Notes: generated from the sequence alone by a model not told the origin. 64,000 bases of DNA from JBAZJN01 sp041651295 (GCA_041651295.1 JBAZJN010000002.1:31629-95628), one strand, 5' to 3'. Positions 26,493 through 36,658 are shown, numbered from the stretch's first letter. Made by a program: numbers and translations.

Positions 26493-27171
26493 ACAGCTCT
26501 ACTGCCAGCTCCAACATCTGGACCTCCAGGTTAAGGTCATACTGGCGCAAGCGCGGATTTGAAGCCTCGCGCAGATGTTCCACCAGTGTACACTCGCCGT
26601 AATACCTGATGGCAAAATCGGCGCCTTGCTCTGCCAAATACCGCATGATGTCGCGGTAATTGTGCCTGGCCGCAAGGTGGATCGGAGGGCAGATCCCGTG
26701 TTCGTGGCTGTCGAGGTCGGCCCCGTTCTCGACCAATAGCCGCACAAGATCCATCTGCCCCTCGTTGACCGCGTCATGCAGAGCAGTCCGGCCGGCCGAA
26801 GCCTGCCAGATGAAACCATGGATTGGTGCTGGCACATGACGGACATCGGCACCGCGTCGGATTAGCATTTCAGCTACTGACAACATCTTGTTCAGCACTG
26901 CGTAACCTAGTGGCGTGTAATGCACAAGACACTCGATATTGACCTCGGCGCCAAGTTCGAGTAAACACTTGGCAACTCGCTCCCTGCGGTGGACCAGCGC
27001 GTCGAAAAGCAAGGTTGGTATTCGTAGGTTATAGGTCTTATCCGTCGGCCGGATGCCAGAGCAATCGTCATAGAGCATGCCAATGGCATAGTCTTCGAGA
27101 TTATTTACGGCACATGCCCAGCCGAAACGATTGACGGGCGTCAGTTTCTTCCACCAGTCTGGGTTGTTCAC
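26485..27171 (-). CDS. Ankyrin-repeat protein (orphan GC-rich cassette)
   Basis: 228 aa from GTG 27171 (TGGAGGAATAG upstream). About four to five ankyrin repeats cover residues 45-200: typical units are TPLGYAVLNKMLSVAEMLIRRGADV, RTALHDAVNEGQMDLVRLLVENGADL and PPIHLAARHNYRDIMRYLAEQGADF, each with the GAD turn. No signal peptide is visible. Ankyrin repeats bind proteins; in host-associated bacteria they often act in host contact, which is only a possibility here. GC-rich, single-gene unit with own promoter (27200-27228) and terminator. Confidence 0.88.
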   Translation of the reverse strand: MNNPDWWKKLTPVNRFGWACAVNNLEDYAIGMLYDDCSGIRPTDKTYNLRIPTLLFDALVHRRERVAKCLLELGAEVNIECLVHYTPLGYAVLNKMLSVAEMLIRRGADVRHVPAPIHGFIWQASAGRTALHDAVNEGQMDLVRLLVENGADLDSHEHGICPPIHLAARHNYRDIMRYLAEQGADFAIRYYGECTLVEHLREASNPRLRQYDLNLEVQMLELAVELSR

Positions 27172-27199
27172 TGGCTATTCCTCCAGATGAGATATTTAT

Positions 27200-27228
27200 C
27201 TTATATCACAAGCATTTTATTTGAGCAA
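27200..27228 (-). promoter_or_regulatory. Promoter of the ankyrin cassette
   Basis: TTGCTC (27223-27228), 17 bases, TATAAG (27200-27205). It starts a few bases after the rpsG terminator. Confidence 0.65.
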
Positions 27229-27231
27229 CAC

Positions 27232-27257
27232 AAAAACCGCTCTTTCGAGCGGTTTTT
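27232..27257 (-). terminator. Terminator of rpsL-rpsG
   Basis: Perfect hairpin AAAAACCGCTC/GAGCGGTTTTT; A and T runs on both sides. It closes the rpsL-rpsG transcript and separates it from the accessory array. The downstream 27284-27315 stretch (GAGCGAAGTCCTTCGAC with GAGCTCAGG) looks like a fragment of a dispersed palindromic repeat. Confidence 0.85.
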
Positions 27258-27325
27258 GTTATGTGAACGAATTGACGCGATATTACAGTCGAGCGAAGTC
27301 CTTCGACGAGCTCAGGATTAAATTA

Positions 27326-27802
27326 TTACAATCTCGCAAAATGAGCAAAGGCTTTATTGGCTTCAGCCATGCGGTGAGTGTCTTCTTTCTTCTTGATGGC
27401 TGCGCCAGTGTTGTTGCAAGCATCCATTATTTCATTGGCTAGCTTTTGTGCCATCGGGACGCCTTTTCGGCTCTTTGCAGCTGCGATGATCCAACGGAGC
27501 GCCAGGGTTTCTTTTCTTGCCCGATTGACTTCCATTGGAACCTGATAGTTGGCACCACCAATACGCTTAGCTTTGACTTCCAAAAGTGGTCCGACGTTTT
27601 TAAACATTTGCTCCAAAACTTCCAATGGTTCATGGTTAAGTTTTTTTGCCGATTCCTCAAGTGCACCATAAACAATGTTTTCAGCCACGGTTTTTTTTCC
27701 ATTATCCATGACATAATTAATAAACTTGGTGATTAGTGTACTTCCGTATTTTCTGTCGGCCACTAACTGGTTTCTTTTTAATTTCTGATGACCTCGTGAC
27801 AT
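27326..27802 (-). CDS. rpsG: 30S ribosomal protein S7 (uS7)
   Basis: 158 aa. Nucleates the 30S head. NYVMDNGKKTVAENIVYGAL and the C-terminal KKKEDTHRMAEANKAFAHFA are canonical. Its start overlaps the rpsL stop (TAATG). Normally followed by fusA; here an accessory array intervenes. Confidence 0.97.
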   Translation of the reverse strand: MSRGHQKLKRNQLVADRKYGSTLITKFINYVMDNGKKTVAENIVYGALEESAKKLNHEPLEVLEQMFKNVGPLLEVKAKRIGGANYQVPMEVNRARKETLALRWIIAAAKSRKGVPMAQKLANEIMDACNNTGAAIKKKEDTHRMAEANKAFAHFARL

Positions 27803-28221
27803 TATTCCTTGCCTTTCTTGGCCCCGTATTTGCTTCGGCCTTGTTTTCTGTCTTTAACTCCAGGCAAATCAAGTTTGCCACGAACAATATGGTATCGCAT
27901 ACCTGGAAGATCTTTTACACGACCGCCTCGAATGACAACAACTGAGTGCTCCTGTAAGGGATGCCCTTCGCCACCAATATAAGCATTAACTTCCATGCCG
28001 TTTGTCAGTCTGACACGAGCAAATTTTCGAAGAGCAGAGTTTGGCTTTTTCGGTGTCATGGTTGAAACCTTAACACAGACTCCGCGTTTTTGCGGACAGC
28101 CTTTTTTAATATCAACCGGGCGGTTTTTTAGAAAGTTAAAACCACGCTTTAGGGCGGTTGTTTTTGACTTGTTGACCGTTTTCTTTCGACCGTGTCTGAT
28201 TAATTGGTTGATTGTTGGCAT
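27802..28221 (-). CDS. rpsL: 30S ribosomal protein S12 (uS12)
   Basis: 139 aa, [13 protein letters not shown] start. Decoding-centre loops [11 protein letters not shown] and [14 protein letters not shown] keep the wild-type lysines at the positions where streptomycin resistance arises in other bacteria. Own promoter at 28270-28298. Confidence 0.98.
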   Translation of the reverse strand: MPTINQLIRHGRKKTVNKSKTTALKRGFNFLKNRPVDIKKGCPQKRGVCVKVSTMTPKKPNSALRKFARVRLTNGMEVNAYIGGEGHPLQEHSVVVIRGGRVKDLPGMRYHIVRGKLDLPGVKDRKQGRSKYGAKKGKE

Positions 28222-28269
28222 GCTATTATCTAAAATCTAATATCTTAAATCTAAAATCTTGACTAAACC

Positions 28270-28298
28270 ATTATGACAAATAAAAACTGTATTGTAAA
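28270..28298 (-). promoter_or_regulatory. Promoter of rpsL-rpsG
   Basis: TTTACA (28293-28298), 17 bases, CATAAT (28270-28275). The leader (about 28229-28262) consists of word repeats of the type TCTAAAATCTAATATCTTAA. Confidence 0.65.
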
Positions 28299-28342
28299 GA
28301 GTCCTAACAAAAAACTTTTCGATTTTATTTTTTATCTTTTAT

Positions 28343-31300
28343 TTATACCTTGCGATAACCCGTTCCGGCTGGAATTAGGCGGCCGATGATGACGTTCTCT
28401 TTCAAACCGCGCAGGTTGTCAACCGAGCCGGTAATGGCGGCATTGATAAGTATGGAGGTAGTTTCCATGAAGGACGCGGCCGACAGAAAGCTCTCTGTCT
28501 TAAGCGCGACTCTGGTAATACCCATAATTACGTCCTCAACAATAATCGGTTTTTTACCTTTTTTGGCAAGCACGATATTTTTTTGTTTAATGATGTATCG
28601 GTCATGAATTTGGCCTTCAAGATAATCTGAATCGCCAGGATCAACAATTCGGGTTTTTGAACCCATTTGCCGGACTATAACCTCCAAGTGTTTGTCGTTA
28701 ATTTCCTGACCCTGCGAAGCGTAAATCTTCTGGACCTCGGTCATAACATATCGCTGGGTAAAATCGCGACCGGCTAATTCGTGGCTGTGGGCCAAATCTA
28801 CATGGCCTTCAGTTAAAATTTGTCCGCGTTTGACCTCGTCACCGTCTTGGATTTTCATACCAACCATTTCAGAAACAACGTATTCTTTCATAGTTTTGCC
28901 TTTAGCGACAACCTTTATCACATCATCTTCAATTTTAACCGCGCCGGCAGTTTTTGAACGAATGGGTTCAAGGCTTTCATCGTTTGGCACGGTTAAAATC
29001 TGTTTCGACTTAACCATGTCACCATTCTTTACCGCAAGTTTATATCCTTCAGAAAGTTGATAAACATTTTCCATTTGTCCGCGGCCAAGAACTGTGATGA
29101 TATTTTTGTTCTTGTCTTTTCGAATGCTGGCTTTTCCGTCAATTTCCGACATTACGGCAACCGATCTTGGAGTTCTGGCCTCAAACAGCTCCCCTACTCG
29201 CGGCAAACCGGTAGTGATATCTTCTCCGGCGGCACCCCCGGTGTGGAAAGTACGCATAGTCAGCTGAGTTCCAGGCTCACCAATAGCTTGGGCAGCTACA
29301 ATACCGACAGCCGAACCGATTTCGATTAATCTGCCGGTAGCCAAATCTTCACCATAACAGTGTTGGCAAACTCCCCATGATTGTTCGCAAGTCAAGAGAG
29401 AACGGATTTCAACTTCTGTCGCGCCGCTTGCCAAAATTTTTTCTCTGGCAGCCAGGTCAATTAGCGTATCTCGCGGAAAACCGGCAACTTCCTTATTGAG
29501 TACGCGTCCGATAATATGTTTGCCCCAATCATCACCGATCGAATCATAGAAAGCTTTAGAGATAACGACTCCTTCTTGGACACCACAATCGGTACTGGTG
29601 ATAACGGTGTCTTGAGAAACATCAACCAAACGACGGGTCAAATAACCTGCTTCAGAGGTTCTAAGAGCAGTATCAGCACGACCTTTTCTCGAACCGTGAG
29701 AAGATACAAAATATTCAAAAACCGAAAGTCCTTCTTTAAAGTTCGCCTTGATGGGAAGCTCAATAATATTACCGGTCGGATCGGCAACCAAACCCTTCAT
29801 TCCAGCCAGCTGATTGAGCTGTGAGACTTTACCCTGCGCACCGGAAATGCGGATGATATTGATGTCATTGTCCTTGTCAAAGTTTGCCAACATTGCTTCC
29901 TGCAATTCACCTTGAGCGTTCATCCAAATTTCAACAGTCTTCCCGTATCTTTCTTCTTCGGTAATCAAGCCTCGACGATATTGCTGATTGATGATTTCAA
30001 GCTGACTTTCGGCATTTTTAAGAATTAGAGGTTTTTGCGGCGGGACTTGGATATCGAAAGCCGAGAAAGTAATTCCGGACATTTGCGAATAGCGGAAACC
30101 GGTTTCCTTAATCGCATCAACAAACAAAGCCGTTTTATCAAGTCCAGCCTTCTTAAATGACTCGGCAATAAGTTTGGCGATACTTGGTTTGTCAAAATCT
30201 TGATTTCTAAAACCGAGTTCTTCCGGAATAATTTTGTTAAAGATAATTCTTCCGACAGTGGTTTCTACCAGCTGGCCTTCCTGAATTTCCGGATGACCGG
30301 GCGATGCCGGAGCATATCCCATTTTAACTTTTATTTTAGCTTTCAAATCAACAACTTTTGAATCATAGGCAAATATTGCATCTTCTTTGGAAGAAAATAT
30401 TTTGCCTTCGCCTTTTCTGCCCTCGCCGATTGTGGTTAGGAAGTAGCAGCCCAAAATCATATCAAGCGTTGGCGAAATAACCGGTTCGCCGGATGAGGGT
30501 TTTAGAAGATTCTTACGGGAAAGCATAATTTCACCGGCTTCTTTTTGCGCCTCCACTGATAAAGGTAGGTGAACAGCCATTTGGTCTCCGTCAAAGTCAG
30601 CATTAAAGGCCGGGCAAACTAGCGGATGAATTTTAATCGCTTTACCTTCAATCAAGACCGGATGAAAGGCTTGAATACCCAATCTGTGGAGTGTCGGGGC
30701 GCGGTTCAAAAGCACATAACTGTCTTTGGTGATGTCTTCTAGAATATCCCAAACAAAAGCTTCGTTCTTTTCAATTAAACGCGTTGCGTTTTTGACATTG
30801 TGAACATAGCCTTCGGAGATTAGCCGGCCGATGACGAACGGTTTAAACAGTTCCATTGCCATAACTTTCGGCAGACCACACTGATCTAGTTTTAATTCGG
30901 GGCCGACAACAATTACTGATCGCCCCGAATAATCAACACGTTTTCCAAGAAGATTTTGTCTGAATCGTCCCTGTTTGCCTCGAAGCATGTCGGAAAGTGA
31001 TTTTAGTTTTCGGCGATTGTTGGCTGTTGTTGTAGCTCTTCCTCTTCTGGCCGAGTTATCGATTAATGCATCTACGGCTTCCTGTAACATTCGTTTTTCG
31101 TTTCGGCAAATAACTTCCGGAGCACCTTGGCTGATCAATCGTTTCAAACGATTGTTTCGATTTATGACTCGACGATATAGATCATTCAGATCCGATGCGG
31201 CAAATCGGCCACCGTCTAGCTGAACCATCGGACGTAAATCCGGCGGAATAACTGGAAGCCGGCGAAGGACCAGCCAATCCGGATTGATTTCTGCGGCTTT

Positions 31301-32125
31301 CAACCCTTGCAAAACCCGGATTCTTTTGGTCAGTTTTCGCTTGGCCATACCGATAGAATGCTCAGCCTGATCTTCAAGTTTTTTAATTTCATTATCAATA
31401 TTTATTTTTTCAAGCAATTCAAGAACGGCTTCAGCGCCGATACCGACTCGAACAACGTTGCCATAGCGATGCGAGATGTTAAAATAATCTCTCTCAGAGA
31501 TGATTTTTCCAATCCGAAGCGATTCAAGTTCATTTTTTGCCGTTTTGTAAGCTCCGGTAATTTCTTCGGAAGAAATTTTCTTTGATGCGTCTGACTCTGT
31601 TGGATCGGATGAAATTTTATCTTCCTTTAAATCGGCGAATTCCTTTTCAATCTTAGCAAGAACTTCTGCCCGGAGATCTTCGTTGATGTCAACCACGACG
31701 AAACTGGCGAAGTAAATGATTTTTTCTAAATCGGACGCGGAGAGATCGAGAATCTGACCCAAAATGCAAGGAACGCTTCTGACATACCAAATGTGAGCGA
31801 TTGGCACAACGAGATCAATGTGACCCATTCTTACACGACGGACAGAAGATTTGGTGACTTCGACACCGCATTTGTCGCAAACTACTCCGGAGTATCGGAC
31901 TTTACGATATTTACCACAATAACACTCCCAATCTCTGGTTGGACCGAAAATGTTTTCGGCAAACAACCCATCGCGTTCCGGTTTTTGCGTGCGATAGTTG
32001 ATGGTCTCAGGCTTCAAAACTTCACCATGCGACCAATTTAGGATGTCGTCGGGTGATGCAACGGAAATCTTCATAGCTTTGAAGTCCGTTACATTAACCG
32101 CATCCTTGACTTCGACTTTAGGCAT
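28343..32125 (-). CDS. rpoC: DNA-directed RNA polymerase subunit beta'
   Basis: 1260 aa. N-terminal zinc site Cys68, Cys70, Cys83, Cys86; active-site loop NADFDGDQMAVH at about 507 with the three Mg-binding aspartates; second zinc site with Cys about 845, 912, 919 and 922 (TDCGVQ, CEQSWGVCQHC); trigger-loop region QLTMRTFHTGGAAG. Bridge helix and C-terminal sandwich are present. It has no large lineage insertions. 20 bases after rpoB, co-transcribed. Confidence 0.99.
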   Translation of the reverse strand: MPKVEVKDAVNVTDFKAMKISVASPDDILNWSHGEVLKPETINYRTQKPERDGLFAENIFGPTRDWECYCGKYRKVRYSGVVCDKCGVEVTKSSVRRVRMGHIDLVVPIAHIWYVRSVPCILGQILDLSASDLEKIIYFASFVVVDINEDLRAEVLAKIEKEFADLKEDKISSDPTESDASKKISSEEITGAYKTAKNELESLRIGKIISERDYFNISHRYGNVVRVGIGAEAVLELLEKINIDNEIKKLEDQAEHSIGMAKRKLTKRIRVLQGLKAAEINPDWLVLRRLPVIPPDLRPMVQLDGGRFAASDLNDLYRRVINRNNRLKRLISQGAPEVICRNEKRMLQEAVDALIDNSARRGRATTTANNRRKLKSLSDMLRGKQGRFRQNLLGKRVDYSGRSVIVVGPELKLDQCGLPKVMAMELFKPFVIGRLISEGYVHNVKNATRLIEKNEAFVWDILEDITKDSYVLLNRAPTLHRLGIQAFHPVLIEGKAIKIHPLVCPAFNADFDGDQMAVHLPLSVEAQKEAGEIMLSRKNLLKPSSGEPVISPTLDMILGCYFLTTIGEGRKGEGKIFSSKEDAIFAYDSKVVDLKAKIKVKMGYAPASPGHPEIQEGQLVETTVGRIIFNKIIPEELGFRNQDFDKPSIAKLIAESFKKAGLDKTALFVDAIKETGFRYSQMSGITFSAFDIQVPPQKPLILKNAESQLEIINQQYRRGLITEEERYGKTVEIWMNAQGELQEAMLANFDKDNDINIIRISGAQGKVSQLNQLAGMKGLVADPTGNIIELPIKANFKEGLSVFEYFVSSHGSRKGRADTALRTSEAGYLTRRLVDVSQDTVITSTDCGVQEGVVISKAFYDSIGDDWGKHIIGRVLNKEVAGFPRDTLIDLAAREKILASGATEVEIRSLLTCEQSWGVCQHCYGEDLATGRLIEIGSAVGIVAAQAIGEPGTQLTMRTFHTGGAAGEDITTGLPRVGELFEARTPRSVAVMSEIDGKASIRKDKNKNIITVLGRGQMENVYQLSEGYKLAVKNGDMVKSKQILTVPNDESLEPIRSKTAGAVKIEDDVIKVVAKGKTMKEYVVSEMVGMKIQDGDEVKRGQILTEGHVDLAHSHELAGRDFTQRYVMTEVQKIYASQGQEINDKHLEVIVRQMGSKTRIVDPGDSDYLEGQIHDRYIIKQKNIVLAKKGKKPIIVEDVIMGITRVALKTESFLSAASFMETTSILINAAITGSVDNLRGLKENVIIGRLIPAGTGYRKV

Positions 32126-32145
32126 TTTTATCTCTCCAATTTATA

Positions 32146-35100
32146 TTATTCGACTTCACTAAATTCTTCTGAGACTATATCTTCGTCGGCTGAAACCTGT
32201 TCGGCTGCCAACTCGGTCAATTTTTCATCAATTTCTTCATCAAGTTCAGAAGATACTCCCTTTGGCATTTCGACAACCTGTTCTTCTGGAGGTAGCTCAA
32301 GTGGAACAATATTTTCATCGGCTACTAAATCAACCCGAAGGCCCAGTGATTGCATTTCTTTTATCAACAAATTAAATGCTTCCGGTACTGTTGGATTTTG
32401 AATTCGTTCACCTTTAATAATTGATTCATATGCTTTGCTTCGCCCGATAACATCATCGGACTTGATGGTCAAAAGTTCTTGCAAAGTATGAGCAGCGCCG
32501 TAAGCCTCAATGGCCCAAACTTCCATTTCTCCAAAACGCTGGCCACCAAACTGGGCTTTTCCTCCGAGCGGTTGCTGCGTGATCATTGAATATGGTCCGA
32601 TTGATCTGGCATGCATCTTGTCATCAACCAAGTGGAAAAGTTTCATCATATAAACCACACCAACTACTGTTTTGTGATCAAACGGATCACCGGTTTTACC
32701 GTCGTAAAGCTGAATTTTTCCGTCTCCCGGCAAGTCGGCTTTCTCTAAATATTCTTTAATTTCATCAAGTTTGATTCCGTCGAGAGCAGGAGTGGCAATT
32801 TTATGTCCGAGCGCTTCCATTGCCCAACCCAGGTGAGTTTCGAAAAGCTGGCCGATATTCATTCGGGAAGGAACACCAAGCGGGTTTAGGATAATATCAA
32901 CCGGAGTGCCATCAGGCAAGAAAGGCATGTCTTCTTCAGGCAAGATGGTCGAAATTACACCTTTGTTTCCGTGTCGGCCGGCCAGCTTATCACCGACTGA
33001 AATCTTTCGCAACTGGGCAACTGAAACTTCAACCATTTGATAGACTCCTGCCGGCAATTCGTCGCCGGATTCGCGCGAAAACATTTTAACCTCAACAATC
33101 TTACCCCGTTCACCGTGCGGCAGTCGGAGGCTGGAATCACGGACATCTTTGGCCTTCTCGCCAAAAATTGCCCGCAAAAGTTTTTCTTCAGCGGAAAGTT
33201 CGGTTTCACCTTTAGGCGAAATTTTGCCGACTAGAATATCTCCGGCTGAAATTTCTGCACCGATTCTAATAATTCCATTCTCATCAAGATTTGACAAAGC
33301 TTCCTCGGAAACGTTTGGGATATCACGGGTCAGGATCTCAGGACCAAGTTTTGTGTCTCTGACCTCAAGTGAATATTTTTCAATATGAATTGACGATAGT
33401 GTGTGTTCTTTAACTAATTTACTGGAAATTATAATAGCGTCTTCAAAGTTGCCGCCGCCCCAAGACATAAAGGCAACTTTCAGATTGCGACCAAGTGCAA
33501 TTTCACCATTTTCAGTCGCTGATCCGTCGGCTAAAAGATCGCCGATTTTTACCACGTCGCCGACATCAACTCTTGGGGTATGATTAATAACCGTACCTTG
33601 ATTGGAACGGATAAATTTCGACAGCGGGTAAAGTCTTTCGCTGCCTTTTCCTTCTTTTACTTTGATTAGATGAGAAGAGACATGAGTCACGGTTCCGTCT
33701 GCCACAGAGTATACTATCTGGCCGGAATCTTTGGCCGCGGCTCTTTCCATTCCAGTGCCGACAATCGGTGATTGAGGTTTGACCAAGGGGACTGCCTGGC
33801 GTTGCATGTTGGCTCCCATAAGAGCTCTGGCAGCATCATCGTGCTCGATAAATGGGATTAAAGATGCTGTGACCGAGATGATCTGTTTTGGAGAAACATC
33901 CATATATTCAACCGTTGTGGCGTCTCCGATTGTCGGTTCGCCGCCATGCCGGATGATGACTCTTTTGTCTTTGATATAGCCGTCGGTATCAACTTCAACC
34001 GAAGCCGGCGCGATGATTGTGTTTTCTTCTTTTGCAGCGTCCAAATAGACAACTTCATCGGTGACCCGTGGGCGGCCGTTTTCGAGTTTAACAATTTTAT
34101 ATGGAGTCTCAATAAATCCGTATTCGTTGATCTTGGCATAAGAGGCCAAATAACCAACCAGGCCGATATTTGGGCCTTCCGGAGTTTCGATCGGGCAGAT
34201 TCTACCGTAGTGAGTAGTGTGAACGTCACGAACTTCGAAACCGGCGCGTTCGCGAGAAAGTCCGCCGGGTCCGGTAGCCGACAGTGTTCGTTTATGCTCA
34301 AGCTCAGAAAGCGGGTTGGTTTGGTTCATAAACTGCGAAAGCTGGGAAGAGGCAAAAAATTCCTGCAGCGCAGCAACAATTGGGCGCGAGTTAATCAACT
34401 GGGCCGGAGTTGTGTCCGTTGGTTCGGAAATACTCATTCTATCTTTAACGATACGTTCAACACGAAGAAGTCCAACACGAACTCTGCCTTGTAATAGTTC
34501 GCCGACGGCCCGGATTCGACGATTGTTGAGTGCATCCGTGTCGTCTGGCTGCGCCATTGGGTCATTATTCAATCTGATGATTTCTCTGATGATTTCAATA
34601 AAATCGTCTTTTCTTAAAACACGGTTTTCGGGAATATTTGGGGTGTCGACTTTAAGCCGGCTATTTAACTTATATCGACCGACGCGGCCAATATCATAAC
34701 GCTTTAGATTGAAAAACATTGCTTCAATGAAGGATTTCGCACTTTCTACCGTTGCCAAATCGCCGGGACGGATTTTTTTGTATGTTTCCAGCAAGCCTTC
34801 TTCATAGCTTTTGGCCGGATCTTTCTTTAAGGTAGCTTCAATATAGTGATTTTCATCGTCAATATCGACGTCGCCAAATAGAGCTTTAATCTCATCATCA
34901 GTACCAATGCCTAAGGATCGGAGGAAAGTAGTAACAGGGATTCGTCTTTTTCGGTCGATTTTTACAGAAATGACATTTTTAAGATCGGTTTCAACCTCAA
35001 GCCAAGCACCGCGAGATGGAATTATTTTAGCCCCAAAAAGCTTTCTTGCTCCAGTATCCATGCTACCGAAAAGAACACCGTAGGAGCGAACAATTTGCGA

Positions 35101-35502
35101 AACGATAACTCTCTCAACTCCATTGATGATAAAGGTGCCGCGGTGAGTCATAATTGGGAAATCACCAAGAAAAACCTCGGCTTCTTTAACTTCTTCGGTT
35201 TGCTTGTTTAGAAGCGAGACGCGTACTTTCAACGGCGCTTTATAAGTTAAATTTTTATCTCTGGCGGAGGTTTCATCAACTTTTGGATCGCCGAGAAAAT
35301 AGTCGCCAAAGGACAGCGACATTACCTCGCCGGTAAAATCTTCAATTGGCGAAATCTCATCGAAGAGCTCTCTTAATCCTTCGGTGAAAAACCAATTGTA
35401 CGACTGTGTTTGAACCTCGATTAAATTCGGAAGGCTAACTTGTTTAGAACGTTTTTTCGGGTCGAGCCGGCTTTCGACCGGCGCGGTTGTTACCTTTGGC
35501 AT
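32146..35502 (-). CDS. rpoB: DNA-directed RNA polymerase subunit beta
   Basis: 1118 aa, short for the family (no big insertions). Rifampicin pocket [17 protein letters not shown] at about 386-402: the site equivalent to E. coli Asp516 is Asn, others are standard. [12 protein letters not shown] (about 830) and the C-terminal clamp [21 protein letters not shown] are intact. The genes rplK, rplA, rplJ and rplL that usually precede rpoB are not here; a structured 400-base leader is. Confidence 0.99.
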   Translation of the reverse strand: MPKVTTAPVESRLDPKKRSKQVSLPNLIEVQTQSYNWFFTEGLRELFDEISPIEDFTGEVMSLSFGDYFLGDPKVDETSARDKNLTYKAPLKVRVSLLNKQTEEVKEAEVFLGDFPIMTHRGTFIINGVERVIVSQIVRSYGVLFGSMDTGARKLFGAKIIPSRGAWLEVETDLKNVISVKIDRKRRIPVTTFLRSLGIGTDDEIKALFGDVDIDDENHYIEATLKKDPAKSYEEGLLETYKKIRPGDLATVESAKSFIEAMFFNLKRYDIGRVGRYKLNSRLKVDTPNIPENRVLRKDDFIEIIREIIRLNNDPMAQPDDTDALNNRRIRAVGELLQGRVRVGLLRVERIVKDRMSISEPTDTTPAQLINSRPIVAALQEFFASSQLSQFMNQTNPLSELEHKRTLSATGPGGLSRERAGFEVRDVHTTHYGRICPIETPEGPNIGLVGYLASYAKINEYGFIETPYKIVKLENGRPRVTDEVVYLDAAKEENTIIAPASVEVDTDGYIKDKRVIIRHGGEPTIGDATTVEYMDVSPKQIISVTASLIPFIEHDDAARALMGANMQRQAVPLVKPQSPIVGTGMERAAAKDSGQIVYSVADGTVTHVSSHLIKVKEGKGSERLYPLSKFIRSNQGTVINHTPRVDVGDVVKIGDLLADGSATENGEIALGRNLKVAFMSWGGGNFEDAIIISSKLVKEHTLSSIHIEKYSLEVRDTKLGPEILTRDIPNVSEEALSNLDENGIIRIGAEISAGDILVGKISPKGETELSAEEKLLRAIFGEKAKDVRDSSLRLPHGERGKIVEVKMFSRESGDELPAGVYQMVEVSVAQLRKISVGDKLAGRHGNKGVISTILPEEDMPFLPDGTPVDIILNPLGVPSRMNIGQLFETHLGWAMEALGHKIATPALDGIKLDEIKEYLEKADLPGDGKIQLYDGKTGDPFDHKTVVGVVYMMKLFHLVDDKMHARSIGPYSMITQQPLGGKAQFGGQRFGEMEVWAIEAYGAAHTLQELLTIKSDDVIGRSKAYESIIKGERIQNPTVPEAFNLLIKEMQSLGLRVDLVADENIVPLELPPEEQVVEMPKGVSSELDEEIDEKLTELAAEQVSADEDIVSEEFSEVE

Positions 35503-35522
35503 TTATCTCTCTCCGTTTTTTT

Positions 35523-35589
35523 ACCCTGTCAAATACGATCGTATTGCTGTGGCAATTAGGCCGTCCCGCAGTGCGGGATTTAACAGGGC
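35523..35589. repeat. Palindromic repeat upstream of rpoB, relative of 14007-14056
   Basis: Outer arms ACCCTGTCAAAT and ATTTAACAGGGC enclose AATACGATCGTATT (perfect 14-base palindrome, 35532-35545) and TCCCGCAGTGCGGGA (35564-35578). The outer arms match those of the element next to rpsN; the inner hairpins differ. It lies in the rpoB leader. Confidence 0.65.
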
Positions 35590-35599
35590 GAATCAATTT

Positions 35600-35720
35600 G
35601 TTTTGACTCAATATTGATATTAAATGATGGTTCTCTTAAGTCACGCAAAAACTACCCTTTGGAAGGGCACCTAAAAACCAATCCCTTTTAGGTGGTGGTA
35701 GAACTCATTAAGCAGTAGTT
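35600..35720 (-). promoter_or_regulatory. Structured rpoB leader
   Basis: Within this leader the minus strand forms a strong hairpin CACCTAAAAGGG...TTTTTAGGTG (about 35669-35695), followed by a smaller CCCTTCCAAAGGG hairpin. There is no ORF. Such a structure may attenuate or stabilise rpoBC mRNA; no known leader class was recognised. Confidence 0.4.
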
Positions 35721-35736
35721 TATTCCTTACAAATAT

Positions 35737-35765
35737 AAATTATCAAACCTAAAAAAATTTGTCAA
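35737..35765 (-). promoter_or_regulatory. Proximal promoter of rpoBC
   Basis: TTGACA (35760-35765), 17 bases, TAATTT (35737-35742); GATAAT in a 15-base spacing overlaps. A TTTCGACA/TGTCGAAA hairpin (about 35779-35801) lies just upstream. Confidence 0.6.
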
Positions 35766-35886
35766 CCCCTCGTGCGAATTTTCGACATTAAGCCTGTCGA
35801 AATGCTCGCGGCTGCCAATATAATTACCCTCCTTTTTTGAAACCTTTGTACACGGATTTTTCTCCGCAAATGTTAGTACAACTTAC

Positions 35887-35914
35887 ATTATAAACCGATA
35901 AAACATTAAGTCAA
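35887..35914 (-). promoter_or_regulatory. Distal promoter of rpoBC
   Basis: TTGACT (35909-35914), 16 bases, TATAAT (35887-35892). The transcript would include an AAAGGAGGG site and a possible 18-codon TTG-started leader peptide (about 35766-35822) whose TGA overlaps the proximal -35 box. Confidence 0.6.
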
Positions 35915-35936
35915 TGGAGCCGTCTGTATAACAATT

Positions 35937-35965
35937 TTGTCTTTACAGCTCTATTAAATTATGAT
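35937..35965 (+). promoter_or_regulatory. Promoter of the double cold-shock gene
   Basis: TTGTCT (35937-35942), 17 bases, TATGAT (35960-35965), divergent from the rpoB promoters. Confidence 0.6.
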
Positions 35966-35999
35966 AGGGTTCAAAAAACTGCGGTAATGGTGGTGGAAG

Positions 36000-36485
36000 A
36001 TGCCAAAAGGCAAAGTTAAATGGTTCAATCCAACGAAGCGCTACGGCTTCATCATTGGCCCAGACGGCGACATCTTCGTTCACCGCAGCAATATTGTGGA
36101 CGAGGAGAATTTGCTCGCAGGAACCGAAGTCTCGTTCGAGACGAGGATTTCCGGCGGCAGAACGTACGCTGTATCTGTTATTCCCGAGACCAATCCGGTC
36201 GTCTATGAAGCCGGGGCCGATGACTTCGCAACTAATGTCCGCGGAACCATCGATTACTTCGACTTGAGTCGGCACATTGGCTACATCAAACCCGAGAACC
36301 GCACAGGCCAAGTATTCTTCCGCGAGGAAGAGATCGAGTATTATGAGGAGGGGGATTTGCGCAAAGGGGTGTGCGTTGAGTTCGATCTTGAGCCCCCCTC
36401 TCCCGGCGGCCGTTGGCCGAAAGCAACAAGCGTTCGTGTTCGCCGGCAACCCAGTGGAATGCCGATGACGGTGCGCCTTCACTAG
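36000..36485 (+). CDS. Protein with two cold-shock domains (GC-rich cassette)
   Basis: 161 aa. First cold-shock domain at about 1-60: GKVKWFNPTKRYGFI (RNP1-like KRYGFI) and DIFVHRSNI (RNP2). Second, more diverged domain at about 78-150: RGTIDYFDLSRHIGYIKPE and GQVFFREEEIEYY. Such OB folds bind single-stranded nucleic acid and act as RNA chaperones. Start ATG after GTGGAAG. G+C is far higher than in rpoB next door. Transcribed alone; a weak GTGACC/GGTCGC hairpin with T run follows the stop. Confidence 0.88.
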   Translation: MPKGKVKWFNPTKRYGFIIGPDGDIFVHRSNIVDEENLLAGTEVSFETRISGGRTYAVSVIPETNPVVYEAGADDFATNVRGTIDYFDLSRHIGYIKPENRTGQVFFREEEIEYYEEGDLRKGVCVEFDLEPPSPGGRWPKATSVRVRRQPSGMPMTVRLH

Positions 36486-36658
36486 CTGTACGTGACCACA
36501 CAAGGTCGCGTTTTAATTTCTCTTAAAAAAATTACCTTCCGTTGTTCGTTTGCATTGAGCGAAGGATGGGTTAAATTCGTCATTACGTCTCGCAATAAGT
36601 CACAAAAGATGGTATATTCGAGCCAGCTTGCCGAACATCACGGGAGGAGTTGATTCGG

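Noticed and set aside
35943..36503. Long minus-strand ORF opposite the double cold-shock gene
   Set aside because: High G+C in the real gene removes stops on the other strand; the plus-strand frame has clear cold-shock motifs.
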